64,000 nt of DNA from Nostoc punctiforme NIES-2108 (GCA_003326195.1 LXQE01000125.1:121278-185277), one strand, 5' to 3'. Shown: positions 18,364-28,102, counted from the stretch's first letter. Notes: generated from the sequence alone by a model not told the origin. Program-made: numbers and translations.

Positions 18364-18630
18364 ATGGCTACCCTTTATGTAAGAAATTTACCCGATGATT
18401 TGTATGCAAAACTGCAAGAGTTAGCGGCATCTGAACACCGTTCCATTAACGCCCAAGTTATAACTCTGTTAGAACAAGCTTTAAAAACTGAAGCACAGCA
18501 AACAGAAGAAGAAAGACGAAACAATGTCCCAAAGCTGCTAGAGGAAATTCGCCTTCGCCGTGAGAGTCGCCAGACTGATGTGGAATGGCCTGATAGTACT
18601 GCATTAATCCGAGAAGACCGAGACAGATGA
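18364..18630 (+). CDS. FitA/VapB-type RHH antitoxin
   Basis: 88 residues. The start MATLYVRNLPDDLYAKLQEL, then ASEHRSINAQVITLLEQAL, is the typical FitA-like ribbon-helix-helix antitoxin sequence. The C-terminal tail (LEEIRLRRESRQTDVEWPDS) would wrap the toxin. Its stop overlaps the toxin start in ATGA (4 bp). Such antitoxins neutralise the PIN toxin and repress the operon. Confidence 0.88.
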   Translation: MATLYVRNLPDDLYAKLQELAASEHRSINAQVITLLEQALKTEAQQTEEERRNNVPKLLEEIRLRRESRQTDVEWPDSTALIREDRDR

Positions 18631-19088
18631 CTATCCCTCTCAGGTGTGTTGTAGACGCAAGTGTAGCTATTAAGCAATTTATACCAGATGATCCACTAAC
18701 TCCGAAAGTTAATCAACTGTTTGCTCATCTTGCCAATCCTCAAACTGCGATCTTTGTCCCAGACCTGTTTTACATTGAGTGTGGCAACATCATTTGGAAG
18801 TATGTCCGCGCCAGACTTTATGCTGTTGCTGATGTACCAGCAGATTTAGCAACTCTCAAAAACTTTCCGTTGCGTGTTGTCTCCACAGCTGATTTGATGG
18901 CGGATGCAGTTGCGATCGCATTAAATTATGGAATCTCCGCCTACGATGGCTCTTATGTCGCACTTTCACAGCAGGTAGGTGCTACTTTGCTGACTCTCGA
19001 CGGTAAGCTGGTGAAGGCTTTAGCCGCTTCGTCTTACAATGTTTCCTCGTTTAATGACTTCGAGGTTCCAGCGTTGGAGTCAATGTAG
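18627..19088 (+). CDS. VapC-type PIN-domain toxin
   Basis: 153 residues with the PIN acidic residues: D in CVVDASVAIKQF, E in FYIECGNIIWKY, D in YGISAYDGSYVAL and D in LLTLDGKLVKAL. VapC-type toxins are metal-dependent RNases, many cutting tRNA. It is translationally coupled to the RHH antitoxin by a 4-bp overlap. Length and order are as usual for type II systems. Confidence 0.88.
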   Translation: MTIPLRCVVDASVAIKQFIPDDPLTPKVNQLFAHLANPQTAIFVPDLFYIECGNIIWKYVRARLYAVADVPADLATLKNFPLRVVSTADLMADAVAIALNYGISAYDGSYVALSQQVGATLLTLDGKLVKALAASSYNVSSFNDFEVPALESM

Positions 19089-19266
19089 AAGCGATCGCCT
19101 TTCCTCACTCTATATTTAACCCCAAGGCATTGGATGAGGCAAAACAAATCGATACAAACTCAGAATTGGGGAAATTAAATTTTTATCACCGACTTACTTA
19201 GTTGCAATAAAATTAGTTTGTAAAGCAGAGCATAAACCTGCTGTTTTTAATATTCAATTGTCAAAA

Positions 19267-19713
19267 ATGCCTTTTACTTATAACCGCACTGTTCGCTTTC
19301 AAGATACTGATGCTGCTGGAGTAGTTTATTTTGCTAATGTTTTGGGTATTTGCCATGAAGCTTATGAAGAATCTTTAGAAGCATCAAGTATTAATCTCAA
19401 AGATTTTTTTACTAATCCTTCTGTAGCTTTTCCCATTGTTCATACTAGTGTTGATTTTTTGCGCCCTATGTTTGTAGGGGACAAGTTGCTAATTAGTTTA
19501 ATTCCCCAAAAAATAGGTGTTGATAAATTTGAAATTACTTATGAAATTACTGTGACTGAAGTGGTAGTTGCTAAGGCTATTACTAGGCACGTTTGTATTG
19601 ATGCGAGTAGTAGAAGTAAGCAGGAATTACCTGATGAGATAGTTCAGTGGTTGGAGACGAACCGCAGAGACGCAGAGGACGTAGAGAGAAGAAGGTCGAG
19701 AGAGATTATGTGA
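19267..19713 (+). CDS. 1,4-dihydroxy-2-naphthoyl-CoA thioesterase (hotdog fold)
   Basis: 148 residues from ATG 19267 (an in-frame TTG lies at 19258). The motif [25 protein letters not shown], with the catalytic aspartate in DTDAAG, marks the 4-hydroxybenzoyl-CoA thioesterase-like family, which in cyanobacteria releases dihydroxynaphthoate in phylloquinone synthesis. That matches the men genes beside it. The last ~20 residues ([16 protein letters not shown]) are encoded by an interspersed GACGCAGAGG-type repeat rather than native sequence, so the C-terminus looks replaced. The stop lies inside the 3' end of the convergent menE. Confidence 0.87.
   Translation: MPFTYNRTVRFQDTDAAGVVYFANVLGICHEAYEESLEASSINLKDFFTNPSVAFPIVHTSVDFLRPMFVGDKLLISLIPQKIGVDKFEITYEITVTEVVVAKAITRHVCIDASSRSKQELPDEIVQWLETNRRDAEDVERRRSREIM
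19655..19707. repeat. Interspersed GACGCAGAGG-type repeat at the end of a gene
   Basis: AACCGCAGAGACGCAGAGGA followed by CGTAGAGAGAAGAAGG is a purine-rich repeat common in Nostocales genomes. Here it supplies the last codons of the thioesterase gene. Confidence 0.65.
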
Positions 19714-21100
19714 TGGGATTTTGGAGGAATTCTGTGGCTATTTGTTGTAACTTTTGGCGGTTAATCTTACCTTGGGAGTTGCGGGGTAAGTGTTGCTGGG
19801 GAATCCAATATTTAGGGATTTTAAATTTGCTGAGTTTGTCTTTGAGTAGAGTTTGGATTTTTAAGGCAGAGATATCTGATTTTTTGGGAATGTAAATCGC
19901 TGTTAAAGCTTGTCCCCAGTGTTTATCTGAAATGCCAATAACACAGATATCAGTAACCATTTGAGTGGCTTGTATAGCTGATTCAATCTCTGCTGGGTAA
20001 ATATTTTCGCCACCTGTAATAATTTTGTCGCTGTTACGCCCGACGATATTTAAATGTCCTTGTTCGTCTAAAAAGCCTAAATCATCTACTTGGAAATCAG
20101 TTTGATTTTCTCTATTTTTAGAATAGTAACCAAGGGCTAAAGATTGAGCATAAATGGTAATATTTCCGATTTGATTGGAATTTAAAATCTCGCCTTGCTG
20201 ATTGCGAATAGTTACTTTTGCATGGGGAAGAATTTGACCACTGCTAATTTTACCGCCGAGAAAATCATCTGGTTTCAGGGTAGCAATTTGAGAGGCGGTT
20301 TCTGTCATGCCATAGGTAGGTGCTAACCGGATGCGATGAAATCTGGCTTTTTCTAGTAGTTCGTTCCATGCTGGCGCACCTCCCAAAAGTACAGTATTAA
20401 ATTGTGATAGCCATTCAGTTAATTCTGGATTTTGCAGGAGACGTTGCAACTGTGTTGGTACTAAAGATATGAAAAATTCTGATTGTTTAATGTTTAATAT
20501 TTGACCGGATTCTACGGCTTTAAATGGTTGAATAGCTAGTTTCCCTTCGGTGGTGAAAGAACGCATAAATTGCATTAAACCACTAACGTGATATGGCGGC
20601 AATACACAAAACGAATTGACTTGGATTAGTTGAAAGTATTCTGTAAATCCTTGTACCGATGAAATGAGAGTTTCCCAGGTGTGGATGGCAAATTTAATTT
20701 GTCCCGATGAACCACCCGTAGGAATCATAATTGTTGGGCATTGGGCATGGGGCATTGGGCATTGGTAATTATTTCTATTCCCTATTCCCCATTCCCTATT
20801 CCCCATTCGCAAAATAATGTCTGGTTTTACTAAATCAAAGACTTGTTGCCATTCTTGTGTTCCCCAATCGGGGTTACAAAGAAAAACAGGACAATTCGCG
20901 GCACAAGCGGCAATAAAACTTGCTAAAAATCGTAATGGTTCGCGTTCAGCTAAGATGATTTTTGGTGGCGTTCCGCACGCTGATAATTGTGTTAGTTCTA
21001 AATATAATTGTTGAGCTATTTGATTAAATTGATGGCTATTGTAACCGATAAGCCAATCATTTTGAGCCAGGCTATTAAGATAGTCTAAAGGTCGTTCCAT
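19706..21100 (-). CDS. menE: o-Succinylbenzoate-CoA ligase
   Basis: 464 residues from ATG 21100 (a GTG at 21115 is also open). An acyl-adenylate enzyme that makes o-succinylbenzoyl-CoA for phylloquinone. Seen: the P-loop [24 protein letters not shown] (A5-type motif), [34 protein letters not shown] (A7-A8), and the terminal lysine region [14 protein letters not shown]. About 25 residues just before the P-loop ([20 protein letters not shown]) come from an inserted heptanucleotide repeat and are not part of the family fold. It overlaps menC by 16 bp. Confidence 0.94.
   Translation of the reverse strand: MERPLDYLNSLAQNDWLIGYNSHQFNQIAQQLYLELTQLSACGTPPKIILAEREPLRFLASFIAACAANCPVFLCNPDWGTQEWQQVFDLVKPDIILRMGNREWGIGNRNNYQCPMPHAQCPTIMIPTGGSSGQIKFAIHTWETLISSVQGFTEYFQLIQVNSFCVLPPYHVSGLMQFMRSFTTEGKLAIQPFKAVESGQILNIKQSEFFISLVPTQLQRLLQNPELTEWLSQFNTVLLGGAPAWNELLEKARFHRIRLAPTYGMTETASQIATLKPDDFLGGKISSGQILPHAKVTIRNQQGEILNSNQIGNITIYAQSLALGYYSKNRENQTDFQVDDLGFLDEQGHLNIVGRNSDKIITGGENIYPAEIESAIQATQMVTDICVIGISDKHWGQALTAIYIPKKSDISALKIQTLLKDKLSKFKIPKYWIPQQHLPRNSQGKINRQKLQQIATEFLQNPIT
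20734..20809. repeat. Heptanucleotide short tandem repeats inside menE
   Basis: Tandem GGGCATT-type units on one side and CCCTATT/CCCCATT units on the other, read in frame through menE without a stop codon. Same repeat families as at 21730-21810, 22122-22146 and 35477-35553. Confidence 0.8.
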
Positions 21101-22095
21101 AAGCTTTGAAACCACGTTTCTTCTTGTTCAAAAAAATGGTCGATGCCAAAACCAATTGCTCTGTTGTTTCGGGATAATTCGGCTGCTAGTTGGAGTGCTG
21201 CAAGTCTAGCGATCGCAGTTTCAAATACTGATGAAAATACAGTATCAATTTGATACTGGTGGCAAAACTTCCTCAAACGAGATGGCGATCCCACTATCCC
21301 AGGCTTGATGACGAAAATCCCTCGCCAACCTTGTTGATGACAGGTGGCGAGTTGCCCAAGTGTGGCGACAGATTCATCTAAAGCGATCGCAGTTTCATAA
21401 CTCGTACTCAATTCCAACATCTGCTGAAATTGCTCAACGGGTAGCGGTTGTTCGATAAATTCAATTTCTAGGGTTACTTCTGGATTTGCTTTGAGATTGT
21501 CGCAAGTCCGCAGCCATAAGTTAGCTTTTTCATAGGTGAGTCCACCGTTGGCATCTAATCGCAGTTTGGTAGAGGCTGGTAAGATGCGCGTGAGTGACTC
21601 AAAAATTTTTAGTTCATCAGCGATCGCATTCACACCAATTTTCCACTTAAACGTGCGATATCCATGCTGCCACAACGTTTCCCATTGATTTAAAGCCGCT
21701 TCACCAGATGGTAATAAGGCACTGAAAGATTGGGCATTGGGCATGGGGCATGGGGCATTGGGCATTGAGAAGAATTCATTTCCCCACTTCCCACTCCCCC
21801 ACTCCCACGCTGACTCAAAGCCAAACTGACAAGCAGGTAATTCATCTGGGATCGAGAAAATTATCTCGTCTGTGATTTCTTCTGGGAGTTGGCGACAAAA
21901 ATCTAAGGCTTGTTCTAGGGTTTCGGAACCAAACCAGCTAATGGGGGCAATTTCTCCCCAGCCGACTTTACCTGATTCATCGGTGAGACGGAGGATAATA
22001 CCTTCACGAATATCCCACTTACCATGATTGGTGGTAAGCGATCGCAAAAATCTTCGCTGATATGGACGAAATTCAAATCTGTAGTCATTAGTCAT
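21085..22095 (-). CDS. menC: o-Succinylbenzoate synthase
   Basis: 336 residues of the enolase superfamily; it dehydrates SHCHC to o-succinylbenzoate. Visible are the catalytic lysines TFKWKIGV, metal ligands in LRLDANGG, EIEFIEQPL and ALDESVA, and FVIKPGIVGS with the second catalytic lysine. About residues 95-125 ([20 protein letters not shown]) are low-complexity and encoded by a heptamer repeat insertion. The start codon itself sits in an ATGACTA repeat. It is upstream of and overlaps menE. Confidence 0.94.
   Translation of the reverse strand: MTNDYRFEFRPYQRRFLRSLTTNHGKWDIREGIILRLTDESGKVGWGEIAPISWFGSETLEQALDFCRQLPEEITDEIIFSIPDELPACQFGFESAWEWGSGKWGNEFFSMPNAPCPMPNAQSFSALLPSGEAALNQWETLWQHGYRTFKWKIGVNAIADELKIFESLTRILPASTKLRLDANGGLTYEKANLWLRTCDNLKANPEVTLEIEFIEQPLPVEQFQQMLELSTSYETAIALDESVATLGQLATCHQQGWRGIFVIKPGIVGSPSRLRKFCHQYQIDTVFSSVFETAIARLAALQLAAELSRNNRAIGFGIDHFFEQEETWFQSLWNDL
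21730..21810. repeat. Heptanucleotide short tandem repeats inside menC
   Basis: GGGCATT/GGGCATG units followed by CCCCACTTCCCACTCCCCCA-type units, read in frame through menC. Second in-frame repeat insertion in the same operon. Confidence 0.8.
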
Positions 22096-22146
22096 TAGTC
22101 ATTAGTTATTTTCCCTCTGTTTCAATGCCCAATGCCCCATGCCCAA
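22080..22146. repeat. Short tandem repeats between menA and menC
   Basis: Two heptamer families: GTCATTA repeated (22081-22102), overlapping the menC start codon on the minus strand, and CAATGCCCAATGCCCCATGC (from 22122), abutting the menA stop at 22147. Confidence 0.7.
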
Positions 22147-23043
22147 CTAAAGAATAAATCCTAAGCCGAACAGCAAGCAAGCCCAGAAATGCACGGCTAC
22201 GGCGATGAATTTACAGTTACTAACTTTGTCGGGCTGGTTGTGATTTTGTTGGACGTGGCGACATAATTTGACAGCGAAGGGTAAACTTACCCAACTCAGT
22301 AACGTCCAAACTGGAGAAATTCCCAATAGCACAAATAGCAAGGTGAGGGGATAAATGCTCGCAGTGAACCAAACTAGGACTTGGGCCCCTCTTTGGGTTC
22401 CGAGACGGACGATCGGCGATCGCTTTCCTGCGGCTATGTCATCCTTAACTTGGTGAAAGTGTGAGCAAAATAAAATTAAGGTTGTGGCAATCCCGACAAT
22501 CACTGAGGCTGCTAAACTCGTTATTGACCAAGTTTGGGTTTGGCTATAATATGCTGCCTCCACTGCTAAGGGGCCAAAGGCAAAAAAGCAAATAATCTCG
22601 CCTAAACCCTGATATCCTAAGCGAAAGGGAGGCCCTTGGTACGTGTAGCCTAAACCGCAGCACAGCAGTATTATACCGATAACAGTTAGGTCATGTTGCC
22701 AAAACGCGATCGCTAGTATGCCCAGCAATCCCAAACCTAAACACAAATTTCCTATCCAAAATATTAATGGCTTATTGCCTGTTAAGTTCACCAGAGAATG
22801 GTGCTTATTTTTATCGATACCTGTTTCAGAATCAAACACATCATTACTGATATTTTCCCAGGCAAGAATTAAGATTGCCGCAGCGACAAAAGTAGAAAAT
22901 ACTACACCATTGAAAATTTTATTTTCGGCAAATGCTACTGCTGTTCCTACCCAAATGGGCATAATGGCAACGCTATACATTGGCGGTTTAATCGCTGCCA
23001 TCCATAACTTGGTGTTGGGATAAAAAATTTGCTTGGTAGTCAT
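22147..23043 (-). CDS. menA: 1,4-Dihydroxy-2-naphthoate phytyltransferase
   Basis: 298 residues, an integral membrane UbiA-family prenyltransferase that attaches the phytyl chain during phylloquinone synthesis. Seen: the first aspartate-rich motif NDVFDSETGIDKNKH, the second HFHQVKDDIAAGKRS, and seven to nine hydrophobic segments (for example VFSTFVAAAILILAW, VIVGIATTLILFCSHF). It starts the menA-menC-menE run on the minus strand and is divergent from menF. Confidence 0.93.
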   Translation of the reverse strand: MTTKQIFYPNTKLWMAAIKPPMYSVAIMPIWVGTAVAFAENKIFNGVVFSTFVAAAILILAWENISNDVFDSETGIDKNKHHSLVNLTGNKPLIFWIGNLCLGLGLLGILAIAFWQHDLTVIGIILLCCGLGYTYQGPPFRLGYQGLGEIICFFAFGPLAVEAAYYSQTQTWSITSLAASVIVGIATTLILFCSHFHQVKDDIAAGKRSPIVRLGTQRGAQVLVWFTASIYPLTLLFVLLGISPVWTLLSWVSLPFAVKLCRHVQQNHNQPDKVSNCKFIAVAVHFWACLLFGLGFIL

Positions 23044-23353
23044 CAGTTGTGATTAATTAAATTACCGGAATATTACTCACACTTTAGATTTTATGATTTA
23101 AAGAGACGTTAGAGATGGGTGATATATAAATAACTGTCACTTTTACTATGGCTTCTTAACCTTGTGTTGTTAACACTCACCCTCACGTTGCAGTCTCAGG
23201 CTGAAACTGTCTTATCATAGTCTGAGAACACCATAAATAAGGCAAACCCTACGCTGGTGAAATAGCAACTTAATATGTTAACTGTAAAAATACGACCACG
23301 ATTAATTACACTTTAGGAAGTTAACTTAAAAAAAATTTACTATCGTTAAATCC
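23044..23353. promoter_or_regulatory. Divergent promoter gap between menA and menF
   Basis: 310 bp, AT-rich, no gene. It must hold promoters for both directions. TTAACTTAAAAAAAATTTAC just before menF is AT-rich, but no convincing -35/-10 pair or known operator could be assigned. Confidence 0.4.
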
Positions 23354-24769
23354 ATGACAGTTTCACCATGTCGTAGCAACTTCTTTGTAAAGCACAAAGA
23401 TTTATATCAATTTCTGGTAGCAGTGCAAGAAAAGTGCGTCAAAAATAATTGCAGACAAATTGTCAGTGTCTCCCAAGAAATTGATTTAGTTGACCCTTTA
23501 CTTGTATTAGATGAACTTACACAAGCAAATGAAATAAATTTTTACTTTGAGGACAGAGGTAAAGGAGAAGCGATCGCAGCAATTGATGCTGTAGCAAAAT
23601 TACAGATTGATGGTGCAGATCGTTTTACTCAAGCAGAGTATTTTATCAAATCTTGTCTAAAAAATATAATTAATTTTGGTAACGCAAACCAACCTTTTTC
23701 TGGGCCTCACTTTTTTTGTTATTTCAGCTTTTTTGATAAAAACGCCCAAGTAGATTATCCATTTCCATCTGCTACCATTTTTCTTCCACGTTGGCAAGTA
23801 GCCGTCAAAAATCAGCGTTGCATATTAGTAACAAATATAATTATCAATGCAAATGTAAATATAGAAAGATTGTTGGAAAATGTGCAAAATAAAATTGAAT
23901 TTATCCAATCTTTAGACTATTACTCTGCTAATAGTGATTGTTTTCCACCAACCTTATATAAAAAATCTGTCACGAATGCTACTCAATTTAAACTTTCAGT
24001 AGTATCTGCTTTAGAAAAAATTCGGTCTAGTCATTTAAGCAAAATTGTATTAGCAGATATATTAGATGTAAAGTCAAGCAACCACTTTAGCCTAGTTAAA
24101 TCATTAAATAATCTTAGACAAAATCATCCTAATTGTTATATCTTTTCTACCAGTAATGGCAAAGGACAAAATTTTATTGGTGCAAGTCCAGAAAGATTAA
24201 TTAGTATTAATAATCAACAGTTAATCACTGATGCTTTAGCTGGTTCTGCACCACGAGGTAAAACCCCTGCTGAAGATGCAGCTAATGCCAATCGCTTACT
24301 AAATAGTGAAAAAGAAAAGCATGAACATTCGCTAGTACTTAATTTTATAACTCAACGTCTATCCCAGCTAGGTTTATCACCTCAAATATTAGCACCACGG
24401 CTGCGACAATTATCGAATATCCAGCATTTATGGACACCTATAAGTGCGATAGTTCCTACTAACATCCATCCATTAAAGATTGTCGGACAATTGCATCCTA
24501 CGCCAGCCGTTGCAGGTGCATCACAAGATGTAGCTTGTGCCGAAATTCGTCGTTATGAAAGCTTTGAGAGAGGTTTGTATGCTGCACCTTTAGGTTGGAT
24601 AGATTCTCAGGGGAACTGCGAGTTTATTGTGGGAATTCGTTCAGCATTAATTGATGGCGATCGCGCGAGATTGTATGCTGGTGCTGGTATAGTTGCGGGA
24701 TCTGATCCTGACAAGGAGTTTGCAGAGGTGCAACTTAAACTTCAAGCTTTACTGAAAGCATTAGTTTAA
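23354..24769 (+). CDS. menF: Isochorismate synthase
   Basis: 471 residues of the chorismate-binding family; it converts chorismate to isochorismate, the first step towards phylloquinone. Signatures: SKIVLADILDV, FIGASPERLI, DALAGSAPRGKTPAEDA, EHSLVLNFI, LHPTPAVAGA and YAAPLGWIDSQGNCEFIVGIRSALI. The last 36 residues are repeated as a fragment at 25541-25653 beyond xisH/xisI. Only menF, menC, menE, menA and the thioesterase are in this window; menD, menB and menH are not. Confidence 0.95.
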   Translation: MTVSPCRSNFFVKHKDLYQFLVAVQEKCVKNNCRQIVSVSQEIDLVDPLLVLDELTQANEINFYFEDRGKGEAIAAIDAVAKLQIDGADRFTQAEYFIKSCLKNIINFGNANQPFSGPHFFCYFSFFDKNAQVDYPFPSATIFLPRWQVAVKNQRCILVTNIIINANVNIERLLENVQNKIEFIQSLDYYSANSDCFPPTLYKKSVTNATQFKLSVVSALEKIRSSHLSKIVLADILDVKSSNHFSLVKSLNNLRQNHPNCYIFSTSNGKGQNFIGASPERLISINNQQLITDALAGSAPRGKTPAEDAANANRLLNSEKEKHEHSLVLNFITQRLSQLGLSPQILAPRLRQLSNIQHLWTPISAIVPTNIHPLKIVGQLHPTPAVAGASQDVACAEIRRYESFERGLYAAPLGWIDSQGNCEFIVGIRSALIDGDRARLYAGAGIVAGSDPDKEFAEVQLKLQALLKALV

Positions 24770-24788
24770 AGTTAATTACTAATCTTGT

Positions 24789-25205
24789 ATGCCAGCTAAA
24801 GATATTTACCACAATTCTGTTAGAAACGCCCTTGAAAAAGAGAGTTGGCATATTACCAACGATCCATTTATCTTAAGATGGGGTGCAAGAGATTTATATA
24901 TTGATTTAGGTGCGCAAAAGCTAATAGCAGCAGAGAAAAGCGGGCATAAAATAGCAGTAGAAGTTAAAAGCTTTATCGGTGCTTCTCCAGTAACCGATTT
25001 AGAAAAGGCTCTGGGACAATATATTTTATACTACGATATTCTTAGTCGCTTAGAACCAGACCGCCGCTTGTATCTTGCTATTCGTCAACAAACATACTCA
25101 GAATTGTTCCAAGAACCAATTGGTAAGATATTGATAGAAAATCAGCGTCTTTGTTTACTCGTCTTCGATTCAGAACTAGAGGTGATTCTAGAATGGATAC
25201 CTTAG
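24789..25205 (+). CDS. xisH: XisH-family protein
   Basis: 138 residues. MPAKDIYHNSVRNALEKESW, then DLYIDLGAQKLIAAEKSGHKIAVEVKSFIG, is characteristic of XisH, named as a factor controlling fdxN-element excision in Anabaena. The D...E-V-K motif suggests an endonuclease-like fold. It lies 19 bp after menF and overlaps xisI by 13 bp. Such pairs are numerous and mobile in Nostocales, so a direct role in fdxN excision here is not implied. Confidence 0.9.
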   Translation: MPAKDIYHNSVRNALEKESWHITNDPFILRWGARDLYIDLGAQKLIAAEKSGHKIAVEVKSFIGASPVTDLEKALGQYILYYDILSRLEPDRRLYLAIRQQTYSELFQEPIGKILIENQRLCLLVFDSELEVILEWIP

Positions 25206-25528
25206 ATAATTATCGCAAAATAATTGAAAAAATATTAGCCGAATATGCCCGACTTCCCTATGCTCATGGAGAACTAGAAAGACAGCTAATTATTGATGAA
25301 AATGCAAACCATTACCTACTACTCACACTTGGCTGGGAAAACAAACAACGGGTACATGGGTGCCTTGTCCACGTTGATATTATCAACGATAAAATTTGGA
25401 TTCAAAGAGATGGTACCGAAGATGGTATTGCTAACGAATTCGTCAATGTCGGCATTCCTAAAGATCGTATTGTTCTAGCCTTTCAACCTACCGAAATAAG
25501 AAAGTATACTGATTTTGCTGTTACATAA
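25193..25528 (+). CDS. xisI: XisI-family protein
   Basis: 111 residues from ATG 25193, inside the end of xis[41 protein letters not shown] and [30 protein letters not shown] are XisI hallmarks. XisH and XisI act as a pair. The gene ends 12 bp before a duplicate of the menF 3' end. Confidence 0.92.
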   Translation: MDTLDNYRKIIEKILAEYARLPYAHGELERQLIIDENANHYLLLTLGWENKQRVHGCLVHVDIINDKIWIQRDGTEDGIANEFVNVGIPKDRIVLAFQPTEIRKYTDFAVT

Positions 25529-25540
25529 ATTTTAAATCTA

Positions 25541-25653
25541 GCGATCGCGCAAGATTGTATGCTGGTGCTGGTATCGTGGCTGGCTCCGATCCTGACAAGG
25601 AGTTTGCTGAGGTGCAGCTGAAACTTCAAGCTTTACTGAAAGCGTTAGTTTAA
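25541..25653 (+). pseudogene. Duplicate of the menF 3' end (113-bp remnant)
   Basis: Matches 24657-24769 over 113 bp with 10 differences (103/113). Every difference is at a third codon position, so the 36 encoded residues ending in ALLKALV and the TAA are identical. It begins at a HIP1 site (GCGATCGC) and has no start codon. It is best explained as the end of another menF allele left behind by recombination that placed xisH/xisI after menF. Confidence 0.88.
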
Positions 25654-25696
25654 CATTCAAAAAAGGACGTTTTTAAACAGACTATTTGAGTTGATT

Positions 25697-26647
25697 TTAA
25701 TTATCCAAAGAATTGTAGGCTTCATTCAGTTTGGTGGCTGACTCTTCTAATAAGCGTTGTTCATGAGGATTTCTTGGTAACACCAGTTGGCGCTCAATAC
25801 CTTGGGAACTAATGATACATGGAAGTCCAAGAACAACTTCACTACCAACTCCATAGTTAGAATTTGCTCTCACCGATACTGGAAATATCTGCTTTTCATC
25901 CCGCAGGATGGTATCAACTAACTGACAAACTACTATTGATATGCCATAGCTAGTATTTCCCTTACGTTCAGAAATGTTATAACCTCGCTTACGGGTTAAC
26001 TCTGCGTACTCTTGCTGAATTTGTTCCAGCGTTGCTCCTTGTGGTATGGGAAATTCAGCTAACAAAATTCCCCCAATAAATGCACTAGACCAAACGACAA
26101 ATTCACTGTCTCCATGCTCTCCAATCACATAAACATGAACGTCTTGTTTACTAACGTTCAGTCGCTTACCAAGTTGATATCTCAGTCTAGCAGTATCAAG
26201 AACGGTTCCTGAACCGAAAATTAAGTTTTCTGCTCTAGTGGAATTGGCGATCGCAATCCGTGTTAGTACATCCACTGGATTGCTAACGATAAGTACGATT
26301 GAATTCGGTGCAACTCGATCCAATTCTTTTATTGTTGAACGCATGATTTCTGCATTATCGCTCAATATATCTAATCGGCTTTGTCCTTCTTTTTGCTGCA
26401 CCCCAACAGTCACGACAATAATATCAGAATCCGCTAAATCTTCATACTGATTTGATGGTATAATCTCCATGTCTTTAAGTAGGGGAATGGTGTCTTCAAT
26501 ATCCCATGCTTGCCCCTCAGCTTTTGATAAAGTTCGGTCAAAAAGGACGACTGTTACACATTTACCAAGTAGCACTAAATCATTTGCTACATTTGCACCC
26601 ACATTACCTGCACCAATAATACCGACCTTGGATATTTTGCTACTCAT
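25697..26647 (-). CDS. ldh: L-lactate dehydrogenase
   Basis: 316 residues of the lactate/malate dehydrogenase family. The NAD-binding VGIIGAGNVGANVAND, LDTARLR (substrate-binding arginine) and GEHGDSEF (catalytic histidine) are present. In the specificity loop GVQQKEGQSRLD a glutamine stands where lactate dehydrogenases have Gln102 and malate dehydrogenases have Arg, favouring lactate/pyruvate. Cytoplasmic, NADH-linked. It stands alone between the menF remnant and proA. Confidence 0.88.
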   Translation of the reverse strand: MSSKISKVGIIGAGNVGANVANDLVLLGKCVTVVLFDRTLSKAEGQAWDIEDTIPLLKDMEIIPSNQYEDLADSDIIVVTVGVQQKEGQSRLDILSDNAEIMRSTIKELDRVAPNSIVLIVSNPVDVLTRIAIANSTRAENLIFGSGTVLDTARLRYQLGKRLNVSKQDVHVYVIGEHGDSEFVVWSSAFIGGILLAEFPIPQGATLEQIQQEYAELTRKRGYNISERKGNTSYGISIVVCQLVDTILRDEKQIFPVSVRANSNYGVGSEVVLGLPCIISSQGIERQLVLPRNPHEQRLLEESATKLNEAYNSLDN

Positions 26648-26794
26648 GCGAAATCTACTTTTTTGTAACTGGCCTGACTATAGGACTCCGATTTGATTTT
26701 TGAAAACATATTGAGATTGAAAAGCCAGTTTTATCTGGGTTTCATTTTAAATTTTGTTCAGAAATCAGACATGAGTCCTATATGTGAGAATACT

Positions 26795-28102
26795 TTACAC
26801 TAAATCCTGATGAGTAAAAGCTTTAGCATTCGCCCCAGTGTAAGTAGCTACAATATGTCCATCGCCAGTCATTTGATATTTGTATGTGACTAATCCTTCT
26901 AAACCAACGGGGCCGCGGGGAGGCATTTGTTGTGTACTAATTCCTACTTCTGCACCAAAACCATAGCGGAAGCCATCAGCAAATCTGGTAGAACAATTGT
27001 GGAATATATTAGCTGAATTTACTAGTCCAAAGAAAGTTTCAACAGATGCTGAATCTTCAGAGATAATCGCGTCAGTATGGCGAGAACCATATTCGTTAAT
27101 ATGAGCGATCGCATCTTCTATAGAGTCTACAATCTTTATCGACAAAATAAAATCGCTATATTCTGTTTCCCAGTCTATTTCTGTTGCAGCTACAATGTTA
27201 GGTAAAATTTTCAAGGTGCGTTTATCGCCTCTTAATTCCACATGGCGTTCTTGCAAAGCCTCAGCAACTTTTGGTAAAAATTCTGTAGCAATTGATTGGT
27301 GAACTAGCAAAGTTTCAATCGCATTACAAACAGCAGGATATTGCGCTTTAGCATCGACAGTAATCGGAACTGCTTTAGAAATATCGGCGGCTTTATCTAT
27401 ATAAAGATGACAAATACCGTCAGCGTGACCTAGTACCGGAATGCGCGTATTTTCCTGCACAAATCTGACAAAGGAATTAGAACCTCTAGGGATAATTAAA
27501 TCTACATATTTATCTAACTTCAAAAGTTCTAGAGTTTCTTCTCTAGTTGTGAGCAACTGTACCGCATCTGGGTTAACAGCAGTATGAGATAATCCCTGCT
27601 TAATTGCCTTAACGATTGCTTCGCAAGAACGCACCGCTTCCTTTCCACATTTGAGGATTACACCATTTCCCGATTTGATTGCTAAGGAAGCAATTTGAAT
27701 CGCCGCCTCTGGACGGGCTTCAAAAATAATTCCCAAAACACCTAAAGGACAAGTAATTCGTTTGAGAATTAAGCCAGTGTCAAGTTCGCGGTGAATTTGG
27801 ATTTTACCAATAGGATCGTCTAGCTTACCTACATCTCGTACCCCAACGATCGCATCTCTTAATTTATGTTCATCCAACTGCAAGCGCTTATAAAGTGGTT
27901 GGGGAATCCCTTCGGCAGTAGCAGCTTTACAATCAGCAATATTTGCTTGTAAAATTTCATCTCTAGCTGATTCTAAAGCTTGAGCGATCGCTTCAATTGC
28001 CTGATTTTTTGCCTCAGTGGAGAGAATCGCTAGCTTACTTGCAGCTTGGCGGGTTTGTCCAGCGATCGCAATTAGGGGAGAAGCTATATCAAAAATAGTC
28101 AT
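26795..28102 (-). CDS. proA: Gamma-glutamyl phosphate reductase
   Basis: 435 residues of the aldehyde dehydrogenase superfamily; it makes glutamate-5-semialdehyde in proline synthesis using NADPH. Seen: [31 protein letters not shown], the catalytic cysteine in [12 protein letters not shown], and the C-terminal [23 protein letters not shown] and [14 protein letters not shown] blocks, all diagnostic. proB is not in the window. Confidence 0.96.
   Translation of the reverse strand: MTIFDIASPLIAIAGQTRQAASKLAILSTEAKNQAIEAIAQALESARDEILQANIADCKAATAEGIPQPLYKRLQLDEHKLRDAIVGVRDVGKLDDPIGKIQIHRELDTGLILKRITCPLGVLGIIFEARPEAAIQIASLAIKSGNGVILKCGKEAVRSCEAIVKAIKQGLSHTAVNPDAVQLLTTREETLELLKLDKYVDLIIPRGSNSFVRFVQENTRIPVLGHADGICHLYIDKAADISKAVPITVDAKAQYPAVCNAIETLLVHQSIATEFLPKVAEALQERHVELRGDKRTLKILPNIVAATEIDWETEYSDFILSIKIVDSIEDAIAHINEYGSRHTDAIISEDSASVETFFGLVNSANIFHNCSTRFADGFRYGFGAEVGISTQQMPPRGPVGLEGLVTYKYQMTGDGHIVATYTGANAKAFTHQDLV

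Noticed and set aside
25541..25653. A separate small gene after xisI
   Set aside because: It has no start codon and is a copy of the menF 3' end.
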